Shown one piece after another: positions 8,607-16,887 of a DNA stretch of 44,505 bases (the first letter of the stretch is position 1; each line of letters starts with the position of its first letter). This DNA comes from an uncultured Bacteroidota bacterium (GTDB taxonomy: Bacteria > Bacteroidota > Bacteroidia > Chitinophagales > Chitinophagaceae). The notes under the pieces are model-generated. The model did not search any database, was not told where the DNA came from, and saw nothing but the letters and a program-made list of their open reading frames with translations. The position numbers and the translations under genes were made by a program. Location of the stretch: contig CAIQHJ010000126.1 of the NCBI GenBank assembly GCA_903871575.1, positions 1-44,505 on the forward strand, written 5' to 3'.

Positions 8607-8614
8607 TACATTTG
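8607..8614 (+). promoter_or_regulatory. -7 promoter box (TACATTTG) before the TPR gene
   Basis: TACATTTG matches TAnnTTTG directly after the HU stop, with a TTG about 22 bases upstream as a weak -33 box. It would start transcription near 8619, inside the small hairpin that precedes the TPR gene, so that gene may be transcribed independently of HU. Confidence 0.35.
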
Positions 8615-8616
8615 TG

Positions 8617-8638
8617 CCCCTCACAAAAAATCGAGGGG
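8617..8638 (+). other. Small hairpin CCCCTC/GAGGGG in the TPR gene leader
   Basis: CCCCTC and GAGGGG form a perfect 6-bp stem around a 10-base A-rich loop, ending 8 bases before the likely TTG start at 8647. There is no T-run, so it is not an intrinsic terminator. It could affect translation start or mRNA stability; this is inference. Confidence 0.4.
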
Positions 8639-8646
8639 AATCATCA

Positions 8647-9501
8647 TTGAAAAAGCAAATTATTTTGGTTTTGGCTGCTGTTGCGATTATAGCAGTCTTA
8701 TTTTTTTTAGGCAAAACTACTACTGAAAAGAAAGCAGTTGCACCTGAAAAACAACCTACTGAACAGGTAGATGCTTTTGACATTCAAAAATTTCTGCAAC
8801 AGGAGAAAGCAAAACTAACCCCTACTCAAAAAGAAACGCTTTCCAAAATAGAGGAAAACAGCAGTACAACTGATACAAGTATATCTCAACAACGCATTTT
8901 ATTAAATACCGCAAACTTTTGGAAAGACAGTGTGCAGCGCATAGAATTGTATGCTTTTTACATGAATGAAATTTCAAAGTTGGATTATTCAGAAAAAAAC
9001 CTCACCTTCGCAGCCCAAATATTTTTAAGCTTGCTGAGAGAAGAACACGATACGGCAAAGTTGGAATGGGAAACAGATCAAGCGGTTCAATTGTTTTCAA
9101 AGGCAATTGAGTTAAACCCAGCGGATGAGGATTTGAAAATTGATTTGGGAAGTTCTTATGTTTTTGGGAAGGGAAGAAATGGCAATCCGCAAGAAACAAT
9201 GAAAGGTATACAAGAGTTGCTCAGTGTTGTGAGAAGAGATTCAACCAACATGAAGGCACAACTGGTACTAGGAATTGGCGGGTTGGTGTCGGGACAATAC
9301 GAAAAAGCTGTTTCGAGGTTATTGAAAGTGGTGAGTAATGAGCCAAACAATTTGGAAGCAGTTGCATTTTTAGCTGATGCTTACGCGGCAATAGGCGATA
9401 AAGCTGCCGCAATTAAATGGTATACGCTCAGCAAACGATTAGCCAACAACCCTTCTTACTCAAAAGAAGTTGACAACAGAATTAAATTGCTTAATCAATA
9501 A
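8647..9501 (+). CDS. Membrane-anchored tetratricopeptide repeat protein
   Basis: The ORF encodes one N-terminal hydrophobic segment (KKQIILVLAAVAIIAVLFFLG), a charged linker, and TPR-like helices in the C-terminal half: QAVQLFSKAIELNPADEDLKIDLGSSYVFG, KAQLVLGIGGLVSGQYEKAVSRLLKVVSNEPNNLEAVAFLADAYAAIGDKAAAIKWYTLSKRL. This suggests a membrane-tethered protein-protein interaction module. I prefer the TTG at 8647, just before KKQII, over the track's GTG at 8614, because the membrane segment then starts immediately and the upstream part overlaps a hairpin and a promoter box. It lies between HU and the 29-aa protein/RNase G, a common Bacteroidota order. The exact function is unknown. Confidence 0.8.
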   Translation: MKKQIILVLAAVAIIAVLFFLGKTTTEKKAVAPEKQPTEQVDAFDIQKFLQQEKAKLTPTQKETLSKIEENSSTTDTSISQQRILLNTANFWKDSVQRIELYAFYMNEISKLDYSEKNLTFAAQIFLSLLREEHDTAKLEWETDQAVQLFSKAIELNPADEDLKIDLGSSYVFGKGRNGNPQETMKGIQELLSVVRRDSTNMKAQLVLGIGGLVSGQYEKAVSRLLKVVSNEPNNLEAVAFLADAYAAIGDKAAAIKWYTLSKRLANNPSYSKEVDNRIKLLNQ

Positions 9502-9550
9502 ACATTAAGCATCGATCGGAAATAATATTTTTAACAAAAAAGACTAGGTT

Positions 9551-9640
9551 ATGCCTTGTGGTAAAAAAAGAAAACGTCATAAAATCGCTACTCATAAGCG
9601 TAAAAAACGTTTAAGAAAAAATCGTCATAAGAAAAAATAA
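9551..9640 (+). CDS. 29-aa AURKAIP1/COX24-type basic ribosomal-associated protein
   Basis: This gene is too short for the ORF track. ATG to TAA gives 29 residues, MPCGKKRKRHKIATHKRKKR followed by LRKNRHKKK, about two thirds Lys, Arg and His. It matches the small AURKAIP1/COX24-domain proteins annotated in Bacteroidota; the mitochondrial relative (mS38) is a small-subunit ribosomal protein, so a role on the ribosome is likely but inferred. Bacterial copies typically lie next to the RNase G/E gene, as here. A strong terminator follows 31 bases after the stop. Confidence 0.9.
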   Translation: MPCGKKRKRHKIATHKRKKRLRKNRHKKK

Positions 9641-9670
9641 TTCATTCAGCTAACACTGAATAGATTACTA

Positions 9671-9721
9671 TTGCACAAGAAAGTTATGTTGTCATTTCCT
9701 TCTTGTGCACTTTATTTTTTT
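9671..9721 (+). terminator. Intrinsic terminator after the 29-aa gene
   Basis: TGCACAAGAA (9672-9681) and TTCTTGTGCA (9700-9709) form a perfect 10-bp stem, followed by CTTTATTTTTTT. This ends the HU-TPR-small protein transcript before RNase G. Confidence 0.85.
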
Positions 9722-9834
9722 AAAACGATAACGTGTGTGCTGAATGCTTGCCCACTTTATTACTTCAATATACCATTGGGTCAATTGAAAGTTTTTCCCA
9801 CCGTTATGCATAATAGGTCTCAAACTGAAACGAG

Positions 9835-11382
9835 TTGACCAAGGAATTAATCATTAACGTAATTCCACAGGGTGTTGAAATAGCACTACTGGAAGATAAA
9901 CGTTTAGTAGAGTTACATACTGAGAAAGCGGATGCCAATTTTGCTGTAGGAGACTTATATCTCGGAAAAGTCAAAAAACTAATCCCAGGTCTTAATGCCG
10001 CTTTTGTAGACGTAGGCTTCGAAAAAGATGCATTTCTTCATTACACAGATTTAAGCCCATACGTACGTTCTATTTTAAAATTCACCAATATTTGTGTCAA
10101 TCAAAAAAAAGGAGAATTATTTGACTTCAATAAATTTAAGGTTGAACCAGAAATCATTAAAACTGGAAAAATCAATGAGGTGCTTCCGGGCAAGCCGCAT
10201 ATTCTTGTTCAAATTTTAAAAGAACCCATCGCTGCAAAAGGGCCCAGATTAACCTGCGAAATCTCTTTACCAGGTAGATATGTGGTTGTTACACCTTTCA
10301 ACGACATCGTAGCAGTTTCCAGAAAAATACATTCTGCAGAAGAAAGAAAAAGACTTCAAAAAATTATAGAGGCCGTGAAGCCTAAGAATTTGGGTGTAAT
10401 CGTTCGCACTGCAGCAGAAGGCATGAGCACAGCAGAACTGCACGACGATTTATTAGGATTGGAAAAAACTTGGAAAACCATACAATCCAATTTAAGTCAG
10501 GCGGTTCCACCAACCCGCATTTTAAGCGAACAAGGCAAAACCAATAGCATCTTACGCGATTTACTAAGTGCAGATTTCAACAAAATTGTGGTGAATGACA
10601 AAGCCATGTTTGCAGAAACAAAAAGCTACTTACAACGCATTGCTCCAGATAAGGTAGATATCATTTCATTATACAACAATACGAACGCAATTTTCGACAC
10701 CTATGGCGTTACCAAACAGGTAAAAGGATCATTTGGTAAAACCGTTAACTTGCCCAGTGGCGCTTATTTGATTATTGAACACACCGAAGCATTGCATGTA
10801 ATTGATGTAAACAGTGGTTACAAAAGCGTTAGCAACAACCAAGAGCAAAATGCATTAGAAACCAACTTGGAAGCAGCCGAGGAAATTGCACGACAATTGA
10901 GATTAAGAGATTTGGGTGGCATTATTGTAGTCGACTTTATTGATATGAAGTTGATGGAGAATAAAAAGAAACTGGCAGATGCAATGGAAGAGATGATGAG
11001 AAGCGATAGAGCCAAGCATGCGGTATTGCCTTTAACGAAATTTGGTTTGATGCAAATTACCAGACAACGCATGAAGCCAGAGATGAATATCAATACCAGT
11101 GAGGTTTGTCCGAGCTGCAACGGAACGGGTATCATTTCGTCAACATTGATTTTTATTGATGAGATTGCTAAAAATTTGAATTATCTGATCATGCAAAAAC
11201 ATAAAGGGCTGACCATTACAGTTCACCCCATTATGTATAGTTATCTCACCTGCGGCTTTCCTTCGCGAAGATTAAAATGGAGTTGGAAATACAAGCAACT
11301 GATTAAGGTTGCAGCAAACAATAGCTACCATTTAACTGAGTTTACTTTTTATGATGGAAATGGAGAAGAAATAAAACTTTAA
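9835..11382 (+). CDS. rng: Ribonuclease G/E family endoribonuclease
   Basis: RNase G/E cleaves single-stranded RNA in rRNA maturation and mRNA decay. The 515-aa length fits RNase G or a tail-less RNase E. It has an N-terminal S1 domain (GDLYLGKVKKLIPGLNAAFVDVGFEKDAFLHYTDL), the catalytic Asp residues in ALHVIDVNSGYKS and GGIIVVDFIDM, and the Zn-link CPSCNGTG. The start is TTG at 9835: an in-frame TGA lies three codons upstream and no ATG fits, while MTKELIINVIPQGVEIALLEDKRLVELH matches the family N-terminus. It ends at a bidirectional terminator shared with the convergent tig. Confidence 0.95.
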   Translation: MTKELIINVIPQGVEIALLEDKRLVELHTEKADANFAVGDLYLGKVKKLIPGLNAAFVDVGFEKDAFLHYTDLSPYVRSILKFTNICVNQKKGELFDFNKFKVEPEIIKTGKINEVLPGKPHILVQILKEPIAAKGPRLTCEISLPGRYVVVTPFNDIVAVSRKIHSAEERKRLQKIIEAVKPKNLGVIVRTAAEGMSTAELHDDLLGLEKTWKTIQSNLSQAVPPTRILSEQGKTNSILRDLLSADFNKIVVNDKAMFAETKSYLQRIAPDKVDIISLYNNTNAIFDTYGVTKQVKGSFGKTVNLPSGAYLIIEHTEALHVIDVNSGYKSVSNNQEQNALETNLEAAEEIARQLRLRDLGGIIVVDFIDMKLMENKKKLADAMEEMMRSDRAKHAVLPLTKFGLMQITRQRMKPEMNINTSEVCPSCNGTGIISSTLIFIDEIAKNLNYLIMQKHKGLTITVHPIMYSYLTCGFPSRRLKWSWKYKQLIKVAANNSYHLTEFTFYDGNGEEIKL

Positions 11383-11383
11383 T

Positions 11384-11416
11384 AAAAAAGCTGTAACATT
11401 TGTTACAGCTTTTTTT
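11384..11416. terminator. Bidirectional intrinsic terminator between rng and tig
   Basis: AAAAAAGCTGTAACA and TGTTACAGCTTTTTT form a perfect inverted repeat with A and T runs outside it, so it works on both strands. It begins directly after the rng stop and lies 20 bases beyond the convergent tig stop. Confidence 0.92.
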
Positions 11417-11436
11417 GTGATTTATTTGTAATCAGA

Positions 11437-12804
11437 TTAATGTTGGTGATGGTGTTGCATCGCTGCCAATTCATCAGCAGAAACCAATTTGTCTGTTGTA
11501 GAAATTTGTTTTTCTAAATAATCGAACAGTCTTTCTGTGATGAGTCTTCTGTAGGTAGCATCCACTTGTTTTTCATCTTTCATCATTCTGTCGATGTAGC
11601 TGTCTAACCAACCCATATCATCACCCATGTTCATTTGACCAAAGTAACGCATTACTTCTTCTTTCATGTGCGTTTTTAAATCATCCTGAGATACTTCTAA
11701 ATTGTTATTGATGATGATTTTATCGCTAATTAACGTCCATTTTAATTGATTGGCAAAAGTTGGAAATTCTGCTTCTGCTTCTTCGGCTGTTTTTTGTTTT
11801 TCGCCGCCGGTTTGCAACCATCTTTTCAAAAATGATGCTGGAAACTCCATGGCTGTTTTTTCGAGTAACAAATGATACAGTTGATCGTGCAATTGATTGC
11901 GTGATTGCGCAGTCCAATATTTCTCAATTTCTTCCTTAAGCGTTGATTTTAAATCTGCTTCTGTGGTGATTCCTTTTCCTGGATACACCTCGTTGAAAAA
12001 ATCTTCGTTTAACGCTCTTTTTTCTATTAATCCAATTTTTACAATATCGAGTTTGAAGTATGTAGATGCAGCAGCTTGGTCTTCTTTATTCATTCCCAAA
12101 TCGTGCAACATCATGTCCAATTTCTCTCCTTCAAAAGTATCATTGAGTTTAAAAACAATGCAATCTGCCATTTTTTTACCCATTAATTGTTTTTGGATAG
12201 CAGGCGTAAAATATTTTAGCAGTACAGAATTTTCTTTGCAAATACCACCCTCAATTGTGTTGCCATCTTTGTCTGATTCTGTAAACAATACGTTGATGAC
12301 ATTTTCTTCATTGTCGATTGTTTCAGGTTCTGTCATGTTGCCGCCTTTGATTTGCATGCGGCCGATTTCTTCATTCACCATTTCATCGGTAACGGTTACT
12401 TGATGTTTGGTAAGGGTTTCTTTAGAAAAATCGGGAAGTTCAAAAGTTGGTTTTAAGCCAATTTCGAAACCAAAATCATAATCGGAGGGGTTGTTGAAAT
12501 CTAGTTTATTTAAATCTTTTTCGAGTGGCAATGGTTGAGCGAAAATATCTGGTCTTTCTTCGTTGAGGTATTCGTACAATTTCTTTTCTACAGCTCTCAA
12601 CACTTCGTCATTAAAAATAGAAGGACCATACATTTTTTTAATCATACCAGCGGGTACCATGCCTTTTCTAAAACCCGGGATGTTGGCTGTTTTGCTGTAT
12701 TCTTTTAGTTTTTTCTCATAAGGCTGAACGTATTCGTCCTTTGTTACGGTTATGGTGATTTTATCGTGTAACAAACCGATGTTTTCTCTTACTGCTGTTG
12801 CCAT
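11437..12804 (-). CDS. tig: Trigger factor (ribosome-associated chaperone)
   Basis: Trigger factor binds nascent chains at the ribosome exit. The 455-aa protein has the ribosome-docking signature in NIPGFRKGMVPAGMIKKMYG (GFRxGxxP) near residue 40, a central PPIase-like part (ENVINVLFTESDKDGNTIEGG...LMGKKMADCIVF), and a helical C-terminal arm domain. Sequence divergence from proteobacterial Tig is typical for Bacteroidota. The C-terminus ends AAMQHHHQH, a short His-rich tail that could bind a metal. The ATG is at 12804. It follows tRNA-Leu on the minus strand, with an inverted repeat between them. Confidence 0.93.
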   Translation of the reverse strand: MATAVRENIGLLHDKITITVTKDEYVQPYEKKLKEYSKTANIPGFRKGMVPAGMIKKMYGPSIFNDEVLRAVEKKLYEYLNEERPDIFAQPLPLEKDLNKLDFNNPSDYDFGFEIGLKPTFELPDFSKETLTKHQVTVTDEMVNEEIGRMQIKGGNMTEPETIDNEENVINVLFTESDKDGNTIEGGICKENSVLLKYFTPAIQKQLMGKKMADCIVFKLNDTFEGEKLDMMLHDLGMNKEDQAAASTYFKLDIVKIGLIEKRALNEDFFNEVYPGKGITTEADLKSTLKEEIEKYWTAQSRNQLHDQLYHLLLEKTAMEFPASFLKRWLQTGGEKQKTAEEAEAEFPTFANQLKWTLISDKIIINNNLEVSQDDLKTHMKEEVMRYFGQMNMGDDMGWLDSYIDRMMKDEKQVDATYRRLITERLFDYLEKQISTTDKLVSADELAAMQHHHQH

Positions 12805-12835
12805 TTTTAAAGATTGAACTGGTGATAAATTAAAT

Positions 12836-12903
12836 AAGTTGATAAGTCAATGGTTATTGATGCAAGAAAGTTGCAGCCAATCAACCTCTCAACTTATCAA
12901 CTT
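12836..12903 (-). other. Spaced 12-bp inverted repeat between tRNA-Leu and tig
   Basis: AAGTTGATAAGT (12836-12847) is exactly complementary to ACTTATCAACTT (12892-12903), with 44 bases between. In a tRNA-tig transcript it would fold into a long-armed stem in the tig leader, starting 8 bases after the tRNA 3' end. It could guide tRNA processing or regulate tig. No T-run supports termination. Confidence 0.55.
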
Positions 12904-12910
12904 AAAAAAG

Positions 12911-12992
12911 TGCGGATGATAGGGGTCGAACCTACATGCCTCGCGGCGCCAGATCCTAAGTCTGGTGCGTCTGCCAATTTCGCCACATCCGC
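12911..12992 (-). tRNA. tRNA-Leu (anticodon UAG)
   Basis: The minus strand starts GCGGATGTGGCG and ends CATCCGCA, forming a 7-bp acceptor stem. The anticodon arm CCAGA-CTTAGGA-TCTGG carries TAG, so it reads CUA and other CUN leucine codons. A class II variable arm (CGCCGCGAGGCAT region) and a T arm with GGTTCGACCCC follow. CCA is not encoded. The length is 82 nt. Confidence 0.97.
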
Positions 12993-13035
12993 ATCGTTGA
13001 ATTTCTCCCAATTAAGGGATTGAACAAACGGGGGG

Positions 13036-13043
13036 CAAAACTA
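13036..13043 (-). promoter_or_regulatory. -7 promoter box (TAGTTTTG) for tRNA-Leu/tig
   Basis: The minus strand has TAGTTTTG, an exact TAnnTTTG match, 43 bases before the tRNA 5' end. No good TTTG -33 box is at 19-21 bases. The position suits the tRNA-Leu/tig transcript. Confidence 0.4.
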
Positions 13044-13168
13044 ACATATTTATACTTAAAACTGAACAGAATATTAAAGTATATTTTGCGTTAATTGATT
13101 TTTAATAGCATCGGTTGTCAATAATTGAATATAGTCGATGGAAAAATTAGAGTAAATTCGTCACTGCA

Positions 13169-15406
13169 ATGGTATCAACAGAACACATATCAACGTATAA
13201 CCTTTCGGAAGAAGAGGAAAAAAAAGAAATTCTACGTCATTATCGTGGCTTGCTTCGAGCGCTCAAACAAAAAATGAAGCCGGGAGATAAAATCCTCATT
13301 CGTACGGCATTTGAGATGGCAGTGGAAGCCCATAAAACCATGCGTCGCAAAAGTGGCGAACCCTATATTTTACATCCCATTGCCGTAGCAAAAATATGTG
13401 TAGAAGAAATTGGACTGGGCATCAGAAGCAGTATTTGCGCTTTATTACACGATACTGTTGAAGACACCGATATCAGTTTAGAAGACATACAAAGGGAATT
13501 TGGTAGTGAGATTGCAAAAATTGTGGATGGGCTCACCAAGATTTCGAATGTGATGGATACCAACACAAGTCAACAAGCAGAGAATTTTAAAAAGATACTG
13601 CTTACCCTCACAGACGACCCCAGGGTTATTCTCATCAAACTCGCCGACAGATTGCACAACATGCGCACTTTGGATAGTATGAAGCGAGAGAAGCAGTTGA
13701 AAATTTCTTCGGAAACGATTTATGTGTACGCGCCACTTGCACATCGAATGGGTTTATACAACATTAAAACAGAGATGGAAGATTTGTCGATGAAATACAT
13801 GGAAACAGACACGTATAAATTCATCGCAAAAAAATTACAAGAAACAAAAAGAGATCGAACAAGGTATATCAACGATTTTATAAAACCTTTAAAAGACAAG
13901 TTACAACATGCAGGTTTGGAGTTCGACATTTATGGACGACCCAAGAGCATACATTCTATCTGGACAAAAATTAAAAAGAAAGGTGTTTCATTTGAAGAGG
14001 TGTACGATTTGTTTGCGATAAGAATCATTGTAAATGCGGCACCGGAAAAAGAAAAAGAAGATTGTTGGAAAGTGTACAGCATCATCACAGACGAATACAA
14101 TCCTTCACCAGAGCGACTTAGAGATTGGCTGAGCAATCCAAAAAGCAACGGTTATGAGGCCTTGCATACTACGGTAATGGGACCTTTGGGCAAATGGGTT
14201 GAGGTTCAGATTCGAACAAAAAGAATGAATGAAATTGCCGAGAAAGGCTTAGCTGCACATTGGAAATACAAAGAAGAAAAAGACGACGAAAGCCATTTCG
14301 ATAAGTGGTTCAATCAAATTAGAGAGGCGTTATCGAATCAGGAGAGCAATTCCTTAGATTTTTTACAAGATTTCAAAACATCTTTTTTAGCTGAAGAAAT
14401 TTATGTTTACACGCCAAAAGGAGATGTGAAAATGTTGCCCATTGGGGCCAGTGCATTGGATTTTGCATTTAGTGTGCATACCGCGGTTGGTATAAAATGT
14501 ATCGGTGCAAAAGTGAATCACAAATTGGTACCCATCAGTTATGTTTTGCGAAGTGGCGATCAGATTGAAATCATCACCAGCGCAAAGCAGAAGCCCAATA
14601 GCGAGTGGTTGAAATTGGTGATTACTACAAAGGCGAAAGCGAAAATTAAAGACTCACTAAAAGAAGAAAAGCGTCAAATTGCCGACCTTGGAAAATCTAT
14701 ATTAGAACGAAAATTTAATGCCATAGGTGCGGTGTACAATCAGTCCAATGTAGAAGAGTTGGCTGGTTTTTATAAAAACAGCAGTAGTTTGGATTTGTTG
14801 TATGACATCGCTGTAAAGAAGAATGAGTTAAAGGAGTTGAAAGCATTTACGGTTCATGGCGACAAGATAATAGCTCCCAAAGTATTAAAGGTCGTGGAAG
14901 AAAAACTGGAGTCTATTGAAGTGAAGCCGCTTTCCAAAAAAGACACCGAGCTCATTATTTTTGGAGAGAGCAGCGATAAGATTTTATATACATTGGCCAA
15001 TTGTTGCAAGCCCATTCCGGGGGATGATGTTTTTGGATTTGTTACTACCGGCGAAGGGTTAAAAATACATCGAACGAATTGTCCAAATGCAACGCGATTA
15101 TTAGCCAACCATGCCCATCGGGTGGTAAAAACGAAATGGGCGAAGAATAAAGAAATTTCATTCCTCACTGGTTTGAAAATTGTTGGCTTAGATGATGTAG
15201 GGGTAATCCACAAAATCACGAATTTGCTAAGTGGCGAGTTGAAAGTAAATATAGCGGCCATGACCATCGAAGCCAATCATGGTGTGTTTGAGGGCAATGT
15301 GAAAATTTTTGTTCAAGATAAAGAGCACCTCAATATTGTAGTTAATAAACTGCTCGGGCTTTCGGGCATTGAAAGGGTTGATCGTTATGATACGGAGGAG
15401 GGATAG
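13169..15406 (+). CDS. Bifunctional (p)ppGpp synthetase/hydrolase RelA/SpoT
   Basis: Makes and degrades the stringent-response alarmone. Domains in order: an HD hydrolase domain with intact residues (HPIAVAKI, LLHDTVEDTDISLEDIQREFG, KLADRLHNMRTLDSM), so hydrolysis is expected; a synthetase domain (GRPKSIHSIWTKIKKKG, FAIRIIV, NGYEALHTTVMGPLGKWVEVQIRT); a TGS domain (EEIYVYTPKGDVKMLPIGASALDFAFSVHTAVG); a conserved Cys/His region (LANCCKPIPGDDVFGFVTTGEGLKIHRTNCPN); and a C-terminal ACT domain. At 745 aa it is full length, and it appears to be a single bifunctional Rel type. The start is an ATG at 13169. It is divergent from tRNA-Leu, and a minisatellite follows its stop. Confidence 0.95.
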   Translation: MVSTEHISTYNLSEEEEKKEILRHYRGLLRALKQKMKPGDKILIRTAFEMAVEAHKTMRRKSGEPYILHPIAVAKICVEEIGLGIRSSICALLHDTVEDTDISLEDIQREFGSEIAKIVDGLTKISNVMDTNTSQQAENFKKILLTLTDDPRVILIKLADRLHNMRTLDSMKREKQLKISSETIYVYAPLAHRMGLYNIKTEMEDLSMKYMETDTYKFIAKKLQETKRDRTRYINDFIKPLKDKLQHAGLEFDIYGRPKSIHSIWTKIKKKGVSFEEVYDLFAIRIIVNAAPEKEKEDCWKVYSIITDEYNPSPERLRDWLSNPKSNGYEALHTTVMGPLGKWVEVQIRTKRMNEIAEKGLAAHWKYKEEKDDESHFDKWFNQIREALSNQESNSLDFLQDFKTSFLAEEIYVYTPKGDVKMLPIGASALDFAFSVHTAVGIKCIGAKVNHKLVPISYVLRSGDQIEIITSAKQKPNSEWLKLVITTKAKAKIKDSLKEEKRQIADLGKSILERKFNAIGAVYNQSNVEELAGFYKNSSSLDLLYDIAVKKNELKELKAFTVHGDKIIAPKVLKVVEEKLESIEVKPLSKKDTELIIFGESSDKILYTLANCCKPIPGDDVFGFVTTGEGLKIHRTNCPNATRLLANHAHRVVKTKWAKNKEISFLTGLKIVGLDDVGVIHKITNLLSGELKVNIAAMTIEANHGVFEGNVKIFVQDKEHLNIVVNKLLGLSGIERVDRYDTEEG

Positions 15407-15461
15407 GATACGGGGTTTGGTGTTTGTTTTAGTGTTCAAAAGGTTTCAATAGGTTCAAAAT

Positions 15462-15535
15462 GTTTGTTTGTGGTTTGTTGTTTGTGGTTTGTTGTTTGTG
15501 GTATGTTGTTTGTGGTTTGTCGTTTGTCGTTGAAA
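15462..15535. repeat. Tandem repeat of about 14 bp (TTTGTGGTTTGTTG)n
   Basis: About five imperfect copies of TTTGTGGTTTGTTG (variants TATGTTG and TTTGTCG) lie between the convergent relA/spoT and acyl-CoA dehydrogenase genes. They are strongly G/T on the plus strand. The 205-aa ORF over this region is a low-complexity artefact. Confidence 0.85.
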
Positions 15536-15542
15536 CAGCCTA

Positions 15543-15682
15543 CTAGTATCCAGCATCTAGTACCCAGCATCCAGCCTATCCAGCATCCAGCTTATCCAGC
15601 CTATCCAGCATCCAGCTTATCTAGCCTATCCAGCATCCAGCTTATCCAGCCTATCCAGCATCCAGCTTATCCAGCTTTATCC
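15543..15682. repeat. Minisatellite of CCAGCATCCAGC / CTATCCAGC units
   Basis: About ten alternating short units, CCAGCATCCAGC and TTATCCAGCCTATCCAG, occur in tandem with a longer period of about 36-37 bases (CATCCAGCTTATCCAGCCTA recurs, once with a T substitution). The same words in reverse complement appear near 43980 and 44095, so this is a dispersed family. It lies just beyond the acyl-CoA dehydrogenase stop. Confidence 0.88.
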
Positions 15683-15691
15683 CCCCTCTCC

Positions 15692-16831
15692 CTACTTCAA
15701 TATCTCACGACTGATTACCAATTTCTGGATCTCACTGGTGCCTTCACCAATTGTGCACAGCTTACTGTCTCTGTAAAATTTCTCCACAGGAAAATCTTTC
15801 GTATATCCATATCCGCCAAATATTTGGACTGCATCAGTACTGATTTCTACCGCAATTTCACTGGCATAATATTTAGCAATAGCAGATTCTTTTGTCATGG
15901 GCAAGCCTTTCATCTTCAAATCGCAGGCTTGTTGTACAAGCAATTCTGCCCCTTCAATTTTGGTGGCCATGTCAGCCAATTTAAAAGCAATGGCCTGAAA
16001 ATTTGCAATGGGTTGATCGAACTGATGACGCTCTTTAGCATATTTTACAGATGCTTCATATGCGCCGCGTGCGATTCCTAAACTCAATGCCGCAATCGAA
16101 ATTCTTCCACCATCTAAAATCTTCATGGCTTGTTTGAAACCATCGCCCACTTCCCCCAATCTATTTTCATCTGAAATGATGCAATTATCAAAAATCATTT
16201 CTGCTGTTTCACTTGCGCGCATGCCCAATTTGTTTTCTTTTTTTCCTGCAGAAAAACCAGGGGTATTGCGTTCAACGATAAACGCAGTTGAATTGTTTTT
16301 TGCACGAGGTTCACCGGTTCTGCAAATCACTACAGCCACATCTCCCGATTTGCCATGAGTGATCCAACTTTTCGTGCCATTGATAATCCAATTGTCGCCA
16401 TCTTTTACCGCAGTAGTTTTCATATTTCCTGCATCACTTCCTGTATTGGGCTCCGTTAATCCCCATGCGCCAATGTGCTCAGCCGTTGCCAACTTAGGTA
16501 AGTATTTTTGTTTTTGTGTTTCATTCCCAAAGGTCATGATGTGTCCTGTGCACAATGAATTGTGTGCAGCCAATGACAAACCAATTGAGCCGCATACTTT
16601 TGCAACCTCTTGGATGATGGCATTGTACTCGAAATAAGACAATCCAGATCCACCATAGGTTGTAGGCACCAAAACACCCATCAATCCCAACTCGCCCAAG
16701 GCCTTAAAAATATGGACTGGAAATTCCTGCGATTCGTCCCACTCCATCAAATTTGGACGAATGTGCTGGTTAGAAAAATCCCTGGCAATCTGTGCCACTT
16801 GTTGCGTAATTTCTGAAGTTTGAAAATGCAT
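15692..16831 (-). CDS. Acyl-CoA dehydrogenase
   Basis: A flavoenzyme of fatty-acid or branched-chain acyl-CoA oxidation, cytoplasmic. All family blocks are present: GVLVPTTYGGSGLSYFEY, AWGLTEPNTGSDAGNMKTTA (FAD/substrate), WIINGTKSWITHG, GGRISIAALSLGIARGAYEASVKYAKERHQF, QIFGGYGYTKDFPVEKFYRD and IGEGTSEIQKLVISREIL, where the Glu of GEGTSE sits at the catalytic-base position of short-chain-type enzymes. It is 379 aa from the ATG at 16831 (MHFQTSEITQQ); the track's 16852 start is a TTG. The substrate cannot be read from sequence. Its stop is next to the minisatellite. A link with the icmF pathway in this window is possible but not shown. Confidence 0.93.
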   Translation of the reverse strand: MHFQTSEITQQVAQIARDFSNQHIRPNLMEWDESQEFPVHIFKALGELGLMGVLVPTTYGGSGLSYFEYNAIIQEVAKVCGSIGLSLAAHNSLCTGHIMTFGNETQKQKYLPKLATAEHIGAWGLTEPNTGSDAGNMKTTAVKDGDNWIINGTKSWITHGKSGDVAVVICRTGEPRAKNNSTAFIVERNTPGFSAGKKENKLGMRASETAEMIFDNCIISDENRLGEVGDGFKQAMKILDGGRISIAALSLGIARGAYEASVKYAKERHQFDQPIANFQAIAFKLADMATKIEGAELLVQQACDLKMKGLPMTKESAIAKYYASEIAVEISTDAVQIFGGYGYTKDFPVEKFYRDSKLCTIGEGTSEIQKLVISREILK

Positions 16832-16887
16832 AATTTGAAATTGTTGTCGCAATTTAGGGAATTTAAAATACCAACAAGCGTTAGTTT

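Noticed and set aside
15464-16081. 205-aa plus-strand ORF (MFVVCCLWFVVCG...)
   Set aside because: Its first half is translated minisatellite and the second half is antisense to the acyl-CoA dehydrogenase gene.
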